Counted from the stretch's first letter, positions 16,046 through 24,914 are shown. The stretch: DNA of 64,000 bases from Brevibacillus brevis (GCF_031583145.1 NZ_CP134050.1:4577501-4641500), one strand, 5' to 3'. Translations and numbers: made by a program. The notes: generated by a model not told the origin, from the letters alone.

Positions 16046-16132
16046 CTACCGGCACAAAAGCGAGCGTGTCTTCCTGCCGCTCGATTTGTCTTTCTGTCGT
16101 GTGTGGAATGCAGCCGTTAAAAATTTTGGCAT
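16046..16132 (-). CDS. Possible 28-residue leader peptide of MFS gene
   Basis: A short ORF starts MPKFLTAAFHT and is rich in Lys/Arg/Ser. GGAGG lies 9 bases before its ATG, and it ends about 90 bases before the MFS start. Antibiotic-efflux genes in Firmicutes often have such leader ORFs controlling attenuation. No clear attenuator hairpin was found, so this is a suggestion only. Confidence 0.3.
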   Translation of the reverse strand: MPKFLTAAFHTRQKDKSSGRKTRSLLCR

Positions 16133-16236
16133 GAGTATACACCTCCAAGAGTCATTAGCTATATTATATAGATTTTGAAAATCCTGGCTAGAGAAATTGT
16201 TTTCCTTGACGAAAGTGCCCGACTTCTCCGCTCACG

Positions 16237-16270
16237 AAAAAACGCGCAGAGCTCCCGTCTGCGCGTCTGG
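16237..16270 (-). terminator. Terminator of copper-protein operon
   Basis: On the minus strand GCGCAGA..TCTGCGC forms a stem followed by TTTTTT, just after the ycnI-like stop. Confidence 0.75.
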
Positions 16271-16277
16271 TTCTTGA

Positions 16278-16895
16278 TTAGGCTTTTTTGCGGAACAGGC
16301 TCACGATCGAGATCAGCAGAGCCAAACCGGACAAAACCAGCGGCACGGTGTTGCTTCCTCCCGTCGAGCTGGCGGTTTCCTCTGCCGGTGCTGCCGCTTG
16401 CCCGTGATCGTGACCTGCGTCGCCGCTGGCACCGGCTTTGATCGTGGTTACGGAGGCAGGCGTCTGGGAATCGGCTGCTCCGGTCCACTCCACCACTTCT
16501 CCGTCCGCATAGGTCTGATACGCTTTCCAGGACAAAGCCCCCGGCTCTTTCGGGTTGGCGCCGACAAAGGCGAATTCCGCGAATTCGTGCGGGCCAATGC
16601 CTCCGTTGGTTGCTGTCCAGACCAGCGCGGTATTGCGTCCATCCTTGTCTTTCTCAAACTCGTAGGACCAGCCTGGGATCGGCTGTACCGTACTGACTTT
16701 TACCTCGGCCGGAAACTCCAGTTTGACCTTGGTTGTTTTCACGTCTTTCTCCACAGGAACACGGACCGTGTATTTCTCGTAGGCTCCCGTCGTCGATTCT
16801 TTCGGATAGACGTTTACGTGAGCCTGTGCTGCAGAGGCAAGCGTCAGAATCGCCCCTGCCATCAGTACACTGCTCATCCATTTGCCAACCTTCAT
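16278..16895 (-). CDS. YcnI-like copper-binding membrane protein (DUF1775)
   Basis: A 205-residue protein with a signal peptide (residues 1-24) whose cleavage after AQA leaves an N-terminal histidine (HVNVYPKES), as in YcnI proteins, which hold Cu(II) with that histidine. The beta-rich DUF1775 domain spans about residues 25-155 (PGWSYEFEKDKDGR, GPHEFAEFAF). A linker with GHDHGQ and a Thr/Glu/Ser-rich stretch leads to one C-terminal membrane helix and RKKA. Its ATG overlaps the preceding gene's stop, so it is coupled to the YcnJ-like importer. Start choice: the upstream in-frame codon would add 23 non-signal residues. Confidence 0.9.
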   Translation of the reverse strand: MKVGKWMSSVLMAGAILTLASAAQAHVNVYPKESTTGAYEKYTVRVPVEKDVKTTKVKLEFPAEVKVSTVQPIPGWSYEFEKDKDGRNTALVWTATNGGIGPHEFAEFAFVGANPKEPGALSWKAYQTYADGEVVEWTGAADSQTPASVTTIKAGASGDAGHDHGQAAAPAEETASSTGGSNTVPLVLSGLALLISIVSLFRKKA

Positions 16896-18163
16896 CGTAA
16901 AAAACCCCCTACTGATTGTATCGATTGCTGTATTTCCGTCGGATACGAGGTCTGGCTCATCCACAGCCCCGCCAGGATTGCCACGACGCCCAGGAGAAGC
17001 TCCCAGCGCAGCAAGGCGGGTTGCAGCGTGTTTTGCTTTCTCCAGCGACGTGTTTGGCGCCAGGCGACGATCAGCATCCCGCAGACCGCTGCTATTTTGG
17101 CGTACAGCAGGTAGCTCCAGGTGAGAGCGCTGCTCAAAACGCTGACAGCATCCGTCTGCACAAGCAGCATGGCGACCCCGGTAAGCACGGCCAGTGAAGC
17201 CGCAATTGCCACTGTCCTCAGGAAGAACGCTTTAAACTGCTCATTTTTCCATTCCGTGCGTCTGTACACGAGCAGCAAATATGCCAGGGCTCCCATCCAG
17301 ATGGAGACGGTGAGCACATGCAGGATCCTGAGCCCGATGGCCAGCCACACCGGGGTAATTCCCCACGCATGACCGCCAAATGCCTGCGTCCCGAGCAACG
17401 TAAGCCAAATCGCGACGTACCAGCCCTCGATCATGTTCGGAATCGCCAGCAGGATCAACAGGACGAGCGACACGAGCAGCATGACCGCGAACGGAGACTG
17501 CGCCAGCACTTGCCAGCTGCCTTCCCAAAGCATGTCGGTCAAAGACACGGCCGCAAGCGACTCGTCGTACAGAAACCAGAGGAACACCAAGCCTACGAGG
17601 GCGAGGCCCCAGCCGATCGGCCTCATGATACCAAGCAGCTCGGAAAACGCAGGCAATCCGTGGCGCTGTGCTCTCCAGGCGAGCAAGTACAAGCCCCCGC
17701 CCAGCAAAAATATGCCTTGCGTCAGATATCGGTACACGATCAAGTACGTGTTGTCGGGCTGTTTTTGCGTCGGGTCCACCACGGTCGCGCTCTTATGCCC
17801 GATCGAGAAGGTCACGCGTTCTTCAACCGGATGTCCGTCCTCGGAAACGACAGAGACAATCGCCACGTATGTGCCTTCCCGCAAATCCGGAAGCCGGGCG
17901 TTCACCTGGGAAGCATCTCCGGGCTGCAGCGTGGGTCGTTCCAACTGGATCTCATCGCCTTCGTTGTTAAACAGGCGAACCGACACCAGGTCGGGCTCCA
18001 GCGTCTCGGTGAAGCGCATGGAAATTTGCCCCGGACTTGCCGGCAGCACTTCGCCGTCTTTGGGGCTGCTACCCATCAACCCGGCGTGGGCCTGCACGGA
18101 CTGTCCCGCCGCGCCGAGCACGAGGAACAAGCAGAGCCACAGCATGGCCAGGTATCGTTTCAT
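16892..18163 (-). CDS. YcnJ-like CopC-CopD fusion, copper uptake
   Basis: This 423-residue protein combines a signal peptide, an extracytoplasmic CopC-like cupredoxin-type domain (about 26-125, starting after VQA with HAGLMGSSPKDG and containing SEDGHPVEE) and a CopD-like membrane domain of about eight helices (150-415). YcnJ of Bacillus subtilis has this architecture and supports copper acquisition. It is first in a two-gene operon with the YcnI-like protein. Start could be the ATG at 18163 (MKRYLAM, typical signal peptide) or 18175. No YcnK-type repressor is nearby. Confidence 0.9.
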   Translation of the reverse strand: MKRYLAMLWLCLFLVLGAAGQSVQAHAGLMGSSPKDGEVLPASPGQISMRFTETLEPDLVSVRLFNNEGDEIQLERPTLQPGDASQVNARLPDLREGTYVAIVSVVSEDGHPVEERVTFSIGHKSATVVDPTQKQPDNTYLIVYRYLTQGIFLLGGGLYLLAWRAQRHGLPAFSELLGIMRPIGWGLALVGLVFLWFLYDESLAAVSLTDMLWEGSWQVLAQSPFAVMLLVSLVLLILLAIPNMIEGWYVAIWLTLLGTQAFGGHAWGITPVWLAIGLRILHVLTVSIWMGALAYLLLVYRRTEWKNEQFKAFFLRTVAIAASLAVLTGVAMLLVQTDAVSVLSSALTWSYLLYAKIAAVCGMLIVAWRQTRRWRKQNTLQPALLRWELLLGVVAILAGLWMSQTSYPTEIQQSIQSVGGFLR

Positions 18164-18175
18164 GTCCATCACCAT

Positions 18176-18614
18176 CCACTTCGGTTCCGTAGCTTTTCCA
18201 CAGAATTTATCCTATCAGACTTGCGGAAATGTCCATATGGCTCAAAGGGGCTATCTGCTGTGACGAATTGTTGAAGGCGGCTTCAACACTTACCGGCATG
18301 GCACTTGAGCCTTGCCACAAGTTCGCCGGCATCCGTAATATCTTCTCTTTTTCCCTTTTTCCTGGACAGCTTTTGGCTTCGGCGGGCTTTCAGGGCGTCT
18401 CGTTGGCTTCGCTCTGGTGTCTATCGTTAAGTGATAACAAAGCAATAGACCGGAATTCCTTATCTTGCTTAATGGAATTCCGGTCATTTTTGAACTTAGA
18501 AAACAGTAGTCGGTTTAGATTCATCGCAGTCTTGAAAGGAGTTTCATAAGAAAATCGAATAGCAAAGTTGCAGACGGCTCATTGACTATCAACACATCAG
18601 TTTAATGCCACTGC
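18176..18614. other. 439-base region with no intact gene
   Basis: It holds the copper-operon promoter region, a hairpin at 18448-18485, and scattered low-quality frames on both strands. A minus-strand frame ending near 18248 reads as a basic tail (SRKKGKREDITDAGELVARL) and may be a gene remnant. CCTGGACAGCTTTTGGCTTCGGCGG-like sequence near 18359-18387 could be a very diverged copy of the post-terminator element. Confidence 0.4.
18448..18485. terminator. Strong hairpin, probable terminator
   Basis: GACCGGAATTCC and GGAATTCCGGTC form a perfect 12-pair stem followed by ATTTTTG on the plus strand. Confidence 0.6.
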
Positions 18615-18790
18615 TCAGTCTATCCCTTTACTTTGGTCTTTATAGAATATTACTTCTCTAATTTGATCCGTTGTCAGTCCTAATTTCAAATAAAGTTGGA
18701 TGGAATGAATGGATTCGATAACCTGTTCGTCATATTCCCTATAATTATTTTCTTGACGAGAGGCGCTGATTAAGCCTTTCTCCTCCTTAA
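18615..18790 (-). pseudogene. MerR-family regulator remnant, N-terminus lost
   Basis: The minus-strand frame reads EEKGLISASRQENNYREYDEQVIESIHSIQLYLKLGLTTDQIREVIF. This is the second half of a MerR helix-turn-helix domain and its first helices. The N-terminal recognition helix part is missing: upstream the frame is unrelated sequence. The intact MerR at 57399-57812 shows what is missing (about 20 residues). It is probably non-functional. Confidence 0.7.
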
Positions 18791-18830
18791 TATCTAATCG
18801 AACGATTACTGACCCCGGATCGTACAGATT

Positions 18831-18941
18831 TTGGTGGGTTCTGCACGCTTGGAATGGTTTGAGAGTTATTTTGATGACCCAACCGATCAAGCAGCAATCA
18901 ATCGAGGTATTGATTGGTATGAAGATGATAGATTTGAATAA
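18831..18941 (+). pseudogene. C-terminal remnant of an unknown gene
   Basis: A plus-strand frame encodes ARLEWFESYFDDPTDQAAIN and continues RGIDWYEDDRFE to a stop. It looks like the end of an acidic globular protein, without a start or upstream domain. It abuts the truncated MerR remnant on the other strand, which suggests a rearrangement scar at about 18790-18830. Identity unknown. Confidence 0.4.
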
Positions 18942-18970
18942 GGCATCTTGAATCACTAAGGCGGAGTTTC

Positions 18971-19060
18971 ATGAAAAAAATCCTGCGAAACAAAATATTT
19001 ATAGCTCTTTTTATTTTGACCCTAATTCCCTTTTTACTCTATTACGTCGCATTTTACTAA
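18971..19060 (+). CDS. Possible 29-residue membrane peptide
   Basis: The ORF MKKILRNKIFIALFILTLIP..YYVAFY has a basic start and one hydrophobic helix, and AAGGCGGAG lies 5 bases before the ATG. It could be a genuine small membrane peptide or the remaining N-terminus of a truncated membrane protein in this decayed region. Confidence 0.35.
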   Translation: MKKILRNKIFIALFILTLIPFLLYYVAFY

Positions 19061-19073
19061 ACAGTCTCCACCC

Positions 19074-19463
19074 CTACAGCTTACCGGTTAAAAATTGCGC
19101 CTCACCCAAACCAAAACTCCAATCAGCGTCACTGTTTTCAACGATGGATACCAGTAAATCAGTGGGTGCGATTCCACATTCCGTTTCTAGTCTGTCGGCG
19201 AGCAAGGCATAGAGCTTTTGTTTTTTCTCCTTTGGCCGCGATTTACTGATGATGGACAGAACGACAAGATTATGGGTACGGTTAAATCCTAACCCCGTAT
19301 CCTCTATAACCAGGTGATCCGCTGGATGCTCGTGTACAATTTGGTAACGATCCCGCTCGGGAACCTCAAAGGCCTCTACGACAGCTGCATGTGCCACATC
19401 CAACAGTTTTTTCAGGCTTTCCTTGTCGCGCCCTTTTATAAGGTCAAAACGCAGTAATGGCAT
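19074..19463 (-). CDS. Tautomerase-superfamily protein
   Basis: This 129-residue protein starts MPLLRFDL. After loss of Met it exposes the catalytic Pro1 of the tautomerase/MIF fold. The pattern ([41 protein letters not shown]) matches the YrdN/MSAD-like branch of 4-oxalocrotonate tautomerases. The substrate is unknown. It lies 3 bases from the sulfite-oxidase remnant on the same strand. Confidence 0.88.
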   Translation of the reverse strand: MPLLRFDLIKGRDKESLKKLLDVAHAAVVEAFEVPERDRYQIVHEHPADHLVIEDTGLGFNRTHNLVVLSIISKSRPKEKKQKLYALLADRLETECGIAPTDLLVSIVENSDADWSFGLGEAQFLTGKL

Positions 19464-19466
19464 AAC

Positions 19467-20104
19467 TCATTCTCCTTCTTTTCCTTCATTTGTAGAATAG
19501 GAAAGTTGTTCGTACTTTTCCATGCAAAGCTTTGTGCTTTGCTGAACAAAGATCAATACTCGCGACACTTGGTTGCGCCGTTGCTGTAGCGGTTGACTGT
19601 TTCCTTTGACGTCAAAGGCTCGAGCCAAAACCATATATTCCCCCACTGATTTTGGACACCATCTATAGCTGAATCGCTGCCACTCCATGTTACTGCGCGG
19701 CTCTACGCTGGCTTCCTTCCAAGTTTCTCCACCGTCTGTAGACACCTCGACGAAGGAAATCTCAATAGATCCCCTAGTTTTACCCCTGTCCACACAACGT
19801 TGCCGACTCTTCTTTGTGGCACTCTAGGGTTTAGGGGATTACCAGCGCACTCATGAAACGCCATAACGGATGTTTGCGGGAATTCTCTCAGCTCATTCAG
19901 GCTCAACTTCGTTGTTTTCTCAACCAGACCGTCGAGTTGAAGCTCCCACTCACCACATTCCATATCAGGGATGCCAAGGTGCCACACCTTGAATAAATCA
20001 TCTTCGCTGGTAAGCTGTTTTGAATACGCACTGGCTTCCCGTTTCTGAATGAGTCCAAAGCCGGAAACCTTCATCCGCTGCGCCGCTTTCGGAGCACTTT
20101 CCAT
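19467..20104 (-). pseudogene. Sulfite-oxidase-like molybdoenzyme remnant with internal deletion
   Basis: The upstream frame (from 20104) encodes the start of an oxidoreductase molybdopterin-binding domain: ELQLDGLVEKTTKLSLNELREFP, then VMAFHECAGNPLNP and VVWTGVKLGDLL. The downstream frame (to 19467) encodes the C-terminal dimerisation domain: IEISFVEVSTDGGETWKEA and AFDVKGNSQP. They meet near 19760 with a frame change, and roughly 190 residues that should hold the rest of the cofactor pocket are missing. No active enzyme can be made. A tautomerase gene follows. Confidence 0.8.
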
Positions 20105-20187
20105 GGAAAATCACCAACATTCTCAAATAGGCTTTACTCTCTTTTCTATCTGGTTACCTTCTGGTTGCATTACGTACTTTCTCCGCA

Positions 20188-21276
20188 TCAGTCGTCATTC
20201 ATTCCATGAAGAGCAATCCTTTTCACTTCTGTTCTTGCTTGTTTCATGGTCTGTTCCACAATCTTGGCGGCTGTGCGATCGCTAGCCAACCTCAGGCCTT
20301 GTCCTGCCCAAAGAGACATGTATTCAGGGTTGTTGGCCTTTGCAGCAGCATGACGTATGTCCCTTGTCATCGCATTCTGAATGGGATATCCGGGGATATC
20401 TCCGGTATAATGCTCCATGTCATTCATGAATGCAGTTTGGATTCCCCTCGCGGCTTTCCCTGAGTATGCGGATGTAATTCCGGTAGCGTCCTCAGTTTCC
20501 AAAAGGATCTTCTGTTTGTATGCTGCATGGGCTCCGCTTTCTGGGCACGCGAGAAAGGCAGTCCCCATTTGTACAGCAGATGCACCCAATACAAGGCTTG
20601 CCACGAGCCCTCGCCCATCCATGATGCCTCCAGATGCGATGACAGGTATCGACACATGATCGGCAACTTGCGGAACAAGAGCCATGGTGCCAATCAGAGA
20701 TTGGGATACGCTCTTAAGGAATGTACCTCGATGTCCACCAGCTTCACTTCCTTGTGCCACAACAGCGTCTGCACCGGCAGCTTCCCATCGTTTCGCTTCT
20801 TCAACTGTTGTTGCCGTGCCGATAACTACTGTTCCATTCTGCTTTATTGCCCGGATCACGTCTTGCGGGGGGATTCCAAAGGTGAAACTACATACAGGAA
20901 CTTTCTCGTCCAGCAATACTTGCACCTGTTCTTCAAACGACTCGGAAGACGTTTGAATCAATGGATTTTTGGGAATGCCCAGTTCTTCCCGATAAAAATT
21001 GAGGAAGTCTGTCATGCGGGTGATCGTTTCTTCGGATTCCGTAGGTTCCTCCGGTACAAACAAGTTGACTCCAAATGGCCGATCTGTTTGTTTTCGGATT
21101 TCTTGGATCGCCGTGCGAAGTTGTTCCGGTGCCAGGTATCCTGCCCCCAGGTTGCCTAAACCCCCGGCATTAGAAACGGCTGCTACCAATTCAGGAGTAG
21201 TAGGCCCCCCTGCCATTGGTGCCTGGAAAATGGGGTAACGAATTTTCAGTTTGTTTGTTACTGCAGTCTCAAGCAT
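20188..21276 (-). CDS. Nitronate monooxygenase family flavoprotein (first copy)
   Basis: A 362-residue TIM-barrel FMN enzyme. N-terminal PIFQAPMAGGPTTPELVAAVSNAGGLG is the family signature. AQGSEAGGHRG (about residue 180) holds the candidate catalytic histidine, and PVIASGGIMDGRGLVASLVLGASAVQMGTAF binds the flavin phosphate. It oxidises nitronates (for example propionate-3-nitronate) with oxygen. The ATG at 21276 has AGGAGGG 6 bases upstream; an in-frame start at 21306 is less likely. It is divergent from a LysR gene. A paralog lies at 43322-44392. Confidence 0.9.
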   Translation of the reverse strand: MLETAVTNKLKIRYPIFQAPMAGGPTTPELVAAVSNAGGLGNLGAGYLAPEQLRTAIQEIRKQTDRPFGVNLFVPEEPTESEETITRMTDFLNFYREELGIPKNPLIQTSSESFEEQVQVLLDEKVPVCSFTFGIPPQDVIRAIKQNGTVVIGTATTVEEAKRWEAAGADAVVAQGSEAGGHRGTFLKSVSQSLIGTMALVPQVADHVSIPVIASGGIMDGRGLVASLVLGASAVQMGTAFLACPESGAHAAYKQKILLETEDATGITSAYSGKAARGIQTAFMNDMEHYTGDIPGYPIQNAMTRDIRHAAAKANNPEYMSLWAGQGLRLASDRTAAKIVEQTMKQARTEVKRIALHGMNDD

Positions 21277-21375
21277 TTTAGACCCTCCTTTGATTCCATA
21301 GTTCAATGGAAAAATTCATGCGGTTGGGTAGCGAAGCCTGCGTATCCTCCCCTTGTTTCCTTCCATTGTACCTTC

Positions 21376-21390
21376 ACTCAAATATTGAGT
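21376..21390. promoter_or_regulatory. Candidate LysR operator
   Basis: The inverted repeat ACTCAA-ATA-TTGAGT lies between the divergent LysR and nitronate monooxygenase genes. Its position and size suit a LysR-type recognition site; binding is not shown. Confidence 0.45.
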
Positions 21391-21452
21391 AAAATGAAGT
21401 AAAACAATGCTTGGCATTAAAAAATACAATACCTGTTGGCGGAGGGATCACG

Positions 21453-22343
21453 ATGGACATCCGAGACTTGCAGATTTTTTTGGCCGTCGCAAGCGAAGGA
21501 AGTATTACTCGGGCAGCCGAAAAATTGGAATACGTACAATCGAGCATCAGCATTCGTATCCAGCAGCTCGAAAGCGAACTGAAAACAGAACTGTTTCATC
21601 GCCAGAGGCAGGGGGTTCGCCTCACAACCTCCGGAGAAGTGCTTAAATCCTACGCGGAAAAAATTCTCTTTCTTGCACAAGAGGCAGAACGGGTCTTGAC
21701 AGATCACTCGATCCCACGCGGGCCATTGCGAATTGGATCTCTGGAAACCACGGCGGCAATTCGGCTGCCTTCTATTCTGGCTGAGTATCACAGCGCCTTC
21801 CCGGACGTTGATTTGTCGCTGCGAACGGGCTCGACGGATGAACTCGTCAATCTGGTGTTGAAGTATGAATTGGATGGAGCTTTTGTGGCCGCACCCGTTG
21901 AAAACGTTGACTTGGAAAGTACAGAGGTCGGGACTGAGGAACTTGTGCTGGTATCTAGTGGACGGTTTCCCTCTATGGATACATGGGAGGATATTCGAAA
22001 TTTCGTTTTGCTGGTATTTAGACCCGGTTGCTCTTACCGCAGAAAGCTTGAGGATTGGTTGCATTGGGAAGGGATTATACCTGCCAAGATTATGGAATTC
22101 GGAACGATTGACGGAATCATTGGATGTGTTCAGGCAGGCCTCGGGGTCTCTCTTTTACCCGTTTCCGTAGTGGAAAGAGCTACGCTTCAATACAACTTGC
22201 GGATCCATAAAATCTCGGAGAAATTCACTAAAACACCAACACTTTTCATTCGTCGTAAAGATACCCATGAAACAGTGGCTGTTTCCGAATTCATCCGGAT
22301 TTCGAAAGAGATGTTTAATCATGCTGCGAAGGAAGAATTGTAG
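21453..22343 (+). CDS. LysR-family transcriptional regulator
   Basis: A 296-residue regulator. The winged helix-turn-helix is at residues 1-60 (MDIRDLQIFLAVASEGSITRAA, QSSISIRIQQLE). The periplasmic-binding-like effector domain is at about 90-290 (GPLRIGSLETTAAIRLPSIL, GLGVSLLP). The start with RBS GGCGGAGGG at 21453 matches the family N-terminus. It is divergent from the nitronate monooxygenase, which is the likely target. The gene is more A+T-rich than most of the window. Confidence 0.92.
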   Translation: MDIRDLQIFLAVASEGSITRAAEKLEYVQSSISIRIQQLESELKTELFHRQRQGVRLTTSGEVLKSYAEKILFLAQEAERVLTDHSIPRGPLRIGSLETTAAIRLPSILAEYHSAFPDVDLSLRTGSTDELVNLVLKYELDGAFVAAPVENVDLESTEVGTEELVLVSSGRFPSMDTWEDIRNFVLLVFRPGCSYRRKLEDWLHWEGIIPAKIMEFGTIDGIIGCVQAGLGVSLLPVSVVERATLQYNLRIHKISEKFTKTPTLFIRRKDTHETVAVSEFIRISKEMFNHAAKEEL

Positions 22344-22367
22344 GATCGTGCGCGGCCGGCTGGTCTC

Positions 22368-22832
22368 TTATCGAGTTCTAGCCAGACCTAGAGCTTTATG
22401 GTCCCAGAGTATATCTTCTACAACTGATGCCTGACTGTCCTCACACGTAACAATTAGGATGACTTCTCCCTTCTTCCCTTTTTTCAGTTGAAGCTGCTTT
22501 TTGTTTCGTTTCAAAAGGTAAATGAACCAGCTCAGGGACACTCCTATAAGAAAGCCTAGAATCGCACCGACAACTCCCCAGATAATGGGCCCTCCTTGCC
22601 ACACGAACCCTTTGCTGGCACCGATGGTAGCAAACATAAAGGCAAAAATCATGCCTTTATCGATAAATGACAGCCCATCCGCCCGATGGATACTGTCAAG
22701 AAGTCTCGGTTCTTTTTTGCGCAAATCAAGCGGTACTGCGTAAATGGATGAGATTCCCTTTTCCTCGAGCTCTGTAATGGCTATTTCAACAAAGGTTGAA
22801 TACTCAAATGTAGCAAATATTTGCATCGTCAT
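22368..22832 (-). CDS. Hypothetical membrane protein
   Basis: A 154-residue protein. The N-terminal part (MTMQIFATFEYSTFVEIAITELEEKGISSIYAVPLDL) looks like a small alpha/beta domain. Two membrane helices follow (about 60-105) with a glycine-rich GxxxG segment (GVVGAILGFLIGVSLSWFIYLL), then a Lys-rich stretch and a second alpha/beta piece (GEVILIVTCEDSQASVVEDIL). The arrangement of soluble domain, glycine-rich helices and soluble domain resembles Gly-zipper membrane proteins. Its start overlaps the previous gene's stop (ATGA), so they form an operon. Confidence 0.7.
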   Translation of the reverse strand: MTMQIFATFEYSTFVEIAITELEEKGISSIYAVPLDLRKKEPRLLDSIHRADGLSFIDKGMIFAFMFATIGASKGFVWQGGPIIWGVVGAILGFLIGVSLSWFIYLLKRNKKQLQLKKGKKGEVILIVTCEDSQASVVEDILWDHKALGLARTR

Positions 22833-23611
22833 TGATCTCCTATGGTGATGAGATGCCCCACAGGCTGGTAATTTTCTACAAGGAATTGTCTTTGAGCCTC
22901 ATCAAACAGTTTGTTATTTTCAACGGTGCTCGTATAGGCATCATAAATGGTAAAGAAATAATAAGAGGGAAAATACAATAACCATTGCTGATCGAGGACC
23001 GATGAAGAGGCGGCCACATCCCCCAGGATTAGATAGTGCACCGCCAGGATCAGATTGGATTGCCATACGATGACAATCGTACTGATAAGAATAAAGACAG
23101 CCAAAATAATACGGTGCAGGTACAGTTGGCCAATGCTGGGGACTCCCATGGACCATGCAACCGCTATCCATGGTTTGCGTTTATCGAGGTAATTGATCTC
23201 GAGCGCTCCGATGTTAAACACCGTAAAGCGTCCTTCTTCCCTTTGTGCCAGAAGATAAATCTTGTTCATATCGACGGTCGAACGATAACTATCATAAATG
23301 GCAAATAAATAAACAGGGATATAAAGCGACATGAATCTGGGATCCAGTACCTCTCTGGCTGCCTGGAATTGACCGTTCAATGTATAAATCAAAGCTAGAT
23401 TCAAATGGATTTTCTGGTTAATAAAGAACTCCCACAGAACCAGCGCATATCCACGCAAATATTTATTCAAGAGCAAATGTCCAAAGCCCGGAAAAGCCAT
23501 GGACCAACAGGCTACTGTAATGGGATTGCGCTTATGCAGTTGCGTCGTTCCCAATAAGCTGACGTACGCCAAGTATCGTCTGTTGCGAAATTGATTTCTA
23601 AAGTTATCCAT
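22829..23611 (-). CDS. Membrane protein with internal tandem duplication
   Basis: A 260-residue protein built from two related halves. Half one (about 28-120) reads RNPITVACWSMAFPGFGHLLLNKYL and ends LFAIYDSYRSTVDMNK. Half two (about 140-235) reads RKPWIAVAWSMGVPSIGQLYLHRI and ends FFTIYDAYTSTVENNK. Each half has a Gly/Pro-containing first helix like TM2-type proteins, a variable second helix and a YD(S/A)Y(R/T)STV loop. It is coupled to the downstream membrane gene. Function unknown. Confidence 0.75.
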   Translation of the reverse strand: MDNFRNQFRNRRYLAYVSLLGTTQLHKRNPITVACWSMAFPGFGHLLLNKYLRGYALVLWEFFINQKIHLNLALIYTLNGQFQAAREVLDPRFMSLYIPVYLFAIYDSYRSTVDMNKIYLLAQREEGRFTVFNIGALEINYLDKRKPWIAVAWSMGVPSIGQLYLHRIILAVFILISTIVIVWQSNLILAVHYLILGDVAASSSVLDQQWLLYFPSYYFFTIYDAYTSTVENNKLFDEAQRQFLVENYQPVGHLITIGDQ

Positions 23612-23775
23612 ATCATCACCCTGATTTTACCAGTTGGTTTCAAGATTATCGTGTCTTTTTATGAAGGGGGATATTCATTCATTCTTCACTACCGTGCAAA
23701 AGCCGTATGTGAATAAGAAATGAAACAACCAAGATACTACATCTTGAAGAGAGCAAAGTGCAGCGGAGGGAGTCT

Positions 23776-24798
23776 ATGTCATTTCAGAAACCTCAGGTAA
23801 AGCCAACCAATATCGAATTAAGCTGTACGGAAATCGGGGGACTTTGGGGCGTTTATTTCCAGGAAGGCATGGCGGTATGTTTCCTTACCTACTTACTGCA
23901 TCATCTTCAGGATGGGCAGATTGTTCCGTTGGCGGAAGAAGCGCTCAAGATCTCGCAAGAACGCATAAACAAGATCAAAAAATTTTTTCTTGCTGAAAAT
24001 TTTCCGATACCGGCAGGGTTTTCAGAAGCCGATGTGAATCTAACTGCCCCTCCGCTTTTTCACGACACATTTACCCTGAGTTTTATCTACATGATGAATC
24101 GGTTGGGAATGATTAACTATGCGTTTACTGCTTCCAATAACGTTCGTCTCGATGTGTTAGATTTCTTCACTGAATGCATACATACGTCTACCGAGATGTT
24201 CGGCAAAGCCGTGCGAATGATGCTGGAAAAAGGCATTTATGACCGCCCGCCGAAAATGAACTACCCGAATAAAATCGAGTTCGTCCAGAAAGCCTCCTTC
24301 ATTGACGGGATCATTGGACTGAAACGACCTCTCAATGCCATAGAGTTGTCCGAAATATTCTTCAATATCGAGCGCAACTACTTTTCCGTTATTCTCACGC
24401 TCGGGTTTGCACAGGTAATGGAAGATAAAAAATTGAAAAATATAATCCTCAGAGGCAAAAAAATCAGCGAACAACAAATCGAGTTATTCAACAGTCTGCT
24501 GATGGAGGAGGAGCTGCTCGGAACGGTACCCATCAGCATGGAAGTCACGGCATCCACCGTTTCCCCCTTCTCCGACAAGTTCATCATGTCAATGATCAAC
24601 GTATTGAACTCGGTAGACATCCTTTTGATATCGCATGCCCTGTCGGTGACGATGCGAGCCGACCTCAGCTCTCACTACGCCAAAATCATCACGGATGTGA
24701 TGGCGTTCGCCAAAGATACGTACGATATCATGGTGGAACGCCAATGGCTCGAACAACCGCCGCTTACGACAGATCGAGAGCAGCTGATGAAATCCTAA
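23776..24798 (+). CDS. DUF3231 family protein
   Basis: A 340-residue, mainly helical protein. It matches DUF3231 proteins of Bacillales in length and in having two similar helical-bundle halves, each with a motif like LSCTEIGGLWGVYFQEGMAVCFLTYLLHHLQD (residues 14-45) and LNAIELSEIFFNIERNYFSVILTLGFAQVMEDKKLK (about 185-220). Ferritin-like structure has been suggested for this group. The ATG at 23776 has the RBS AGCGGAGGGA. Function unknown; many members are seen in spore-formers. Confidence 0.85.
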   Translation: MSFQKPQVKPTNIELSCTEIGGLWGVYFQEGMAVCFLTYLLHHLQDGQIVPLAEEALKISQERINKIKKFFLAENFPIPAGFSEADVNLTAPPLFHDTFTLSFIYMMNRLGMINYAFTASNNVRLDVLDFFTECIHTSTEMFGKAVRMMLEKGIYDRPPKMNYPNKIEFVQKASFIDGIIGLKRPLNAIELSEIFFNIERNYFSVILTLGFAQVMEDKKLKNIILRGKKISEQQIELFNSLLMEEELLGTVPISMEVTASTVSPFSDKFIMSMINVLNSVDILLISHALSVTMRADLSSHYAKIITDVMAFAKDTYDIMVERQWLEQPPLTTDREQLMKS

Positions 24799-24876
24799 GG
24801 GCCTGATTCGACTGGAGCATATCTGAAACACCGGTCTGAGGCAGCCATTCCCCTCGCTGCTTCCGCCTATACCAAT

Positions 24877-24914
24877 AAAAAAACGAGACTGGAGTATCGT
24901 CCAGTCTCGTTTTC
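24877..24914. terminator. Bidirectional terminator DUF3231 / potD
   Basis: ACGAGACTGG and CCAGTCTCGT form a stem flanked by AAAAAA and TTTTCC between convergent genes. Confidence 0.85.

Larger units (their letters stand above)
15956..16277. other. Intergenic region upstream of the MFS gene
   Basis: This 322-base stretch holds the MFS leader, a possible small leader ORF, an AT-rich TATAAT-containing segment near 16150-16165 that could be the promoter, and the ycnI-like terminator at 16237-16270. AGCCAGGATTTTC on the minus strand near 16176-16192 resembles the end of the dispersed post-terminator element, but the rest is absent. Confidence 0.5.
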
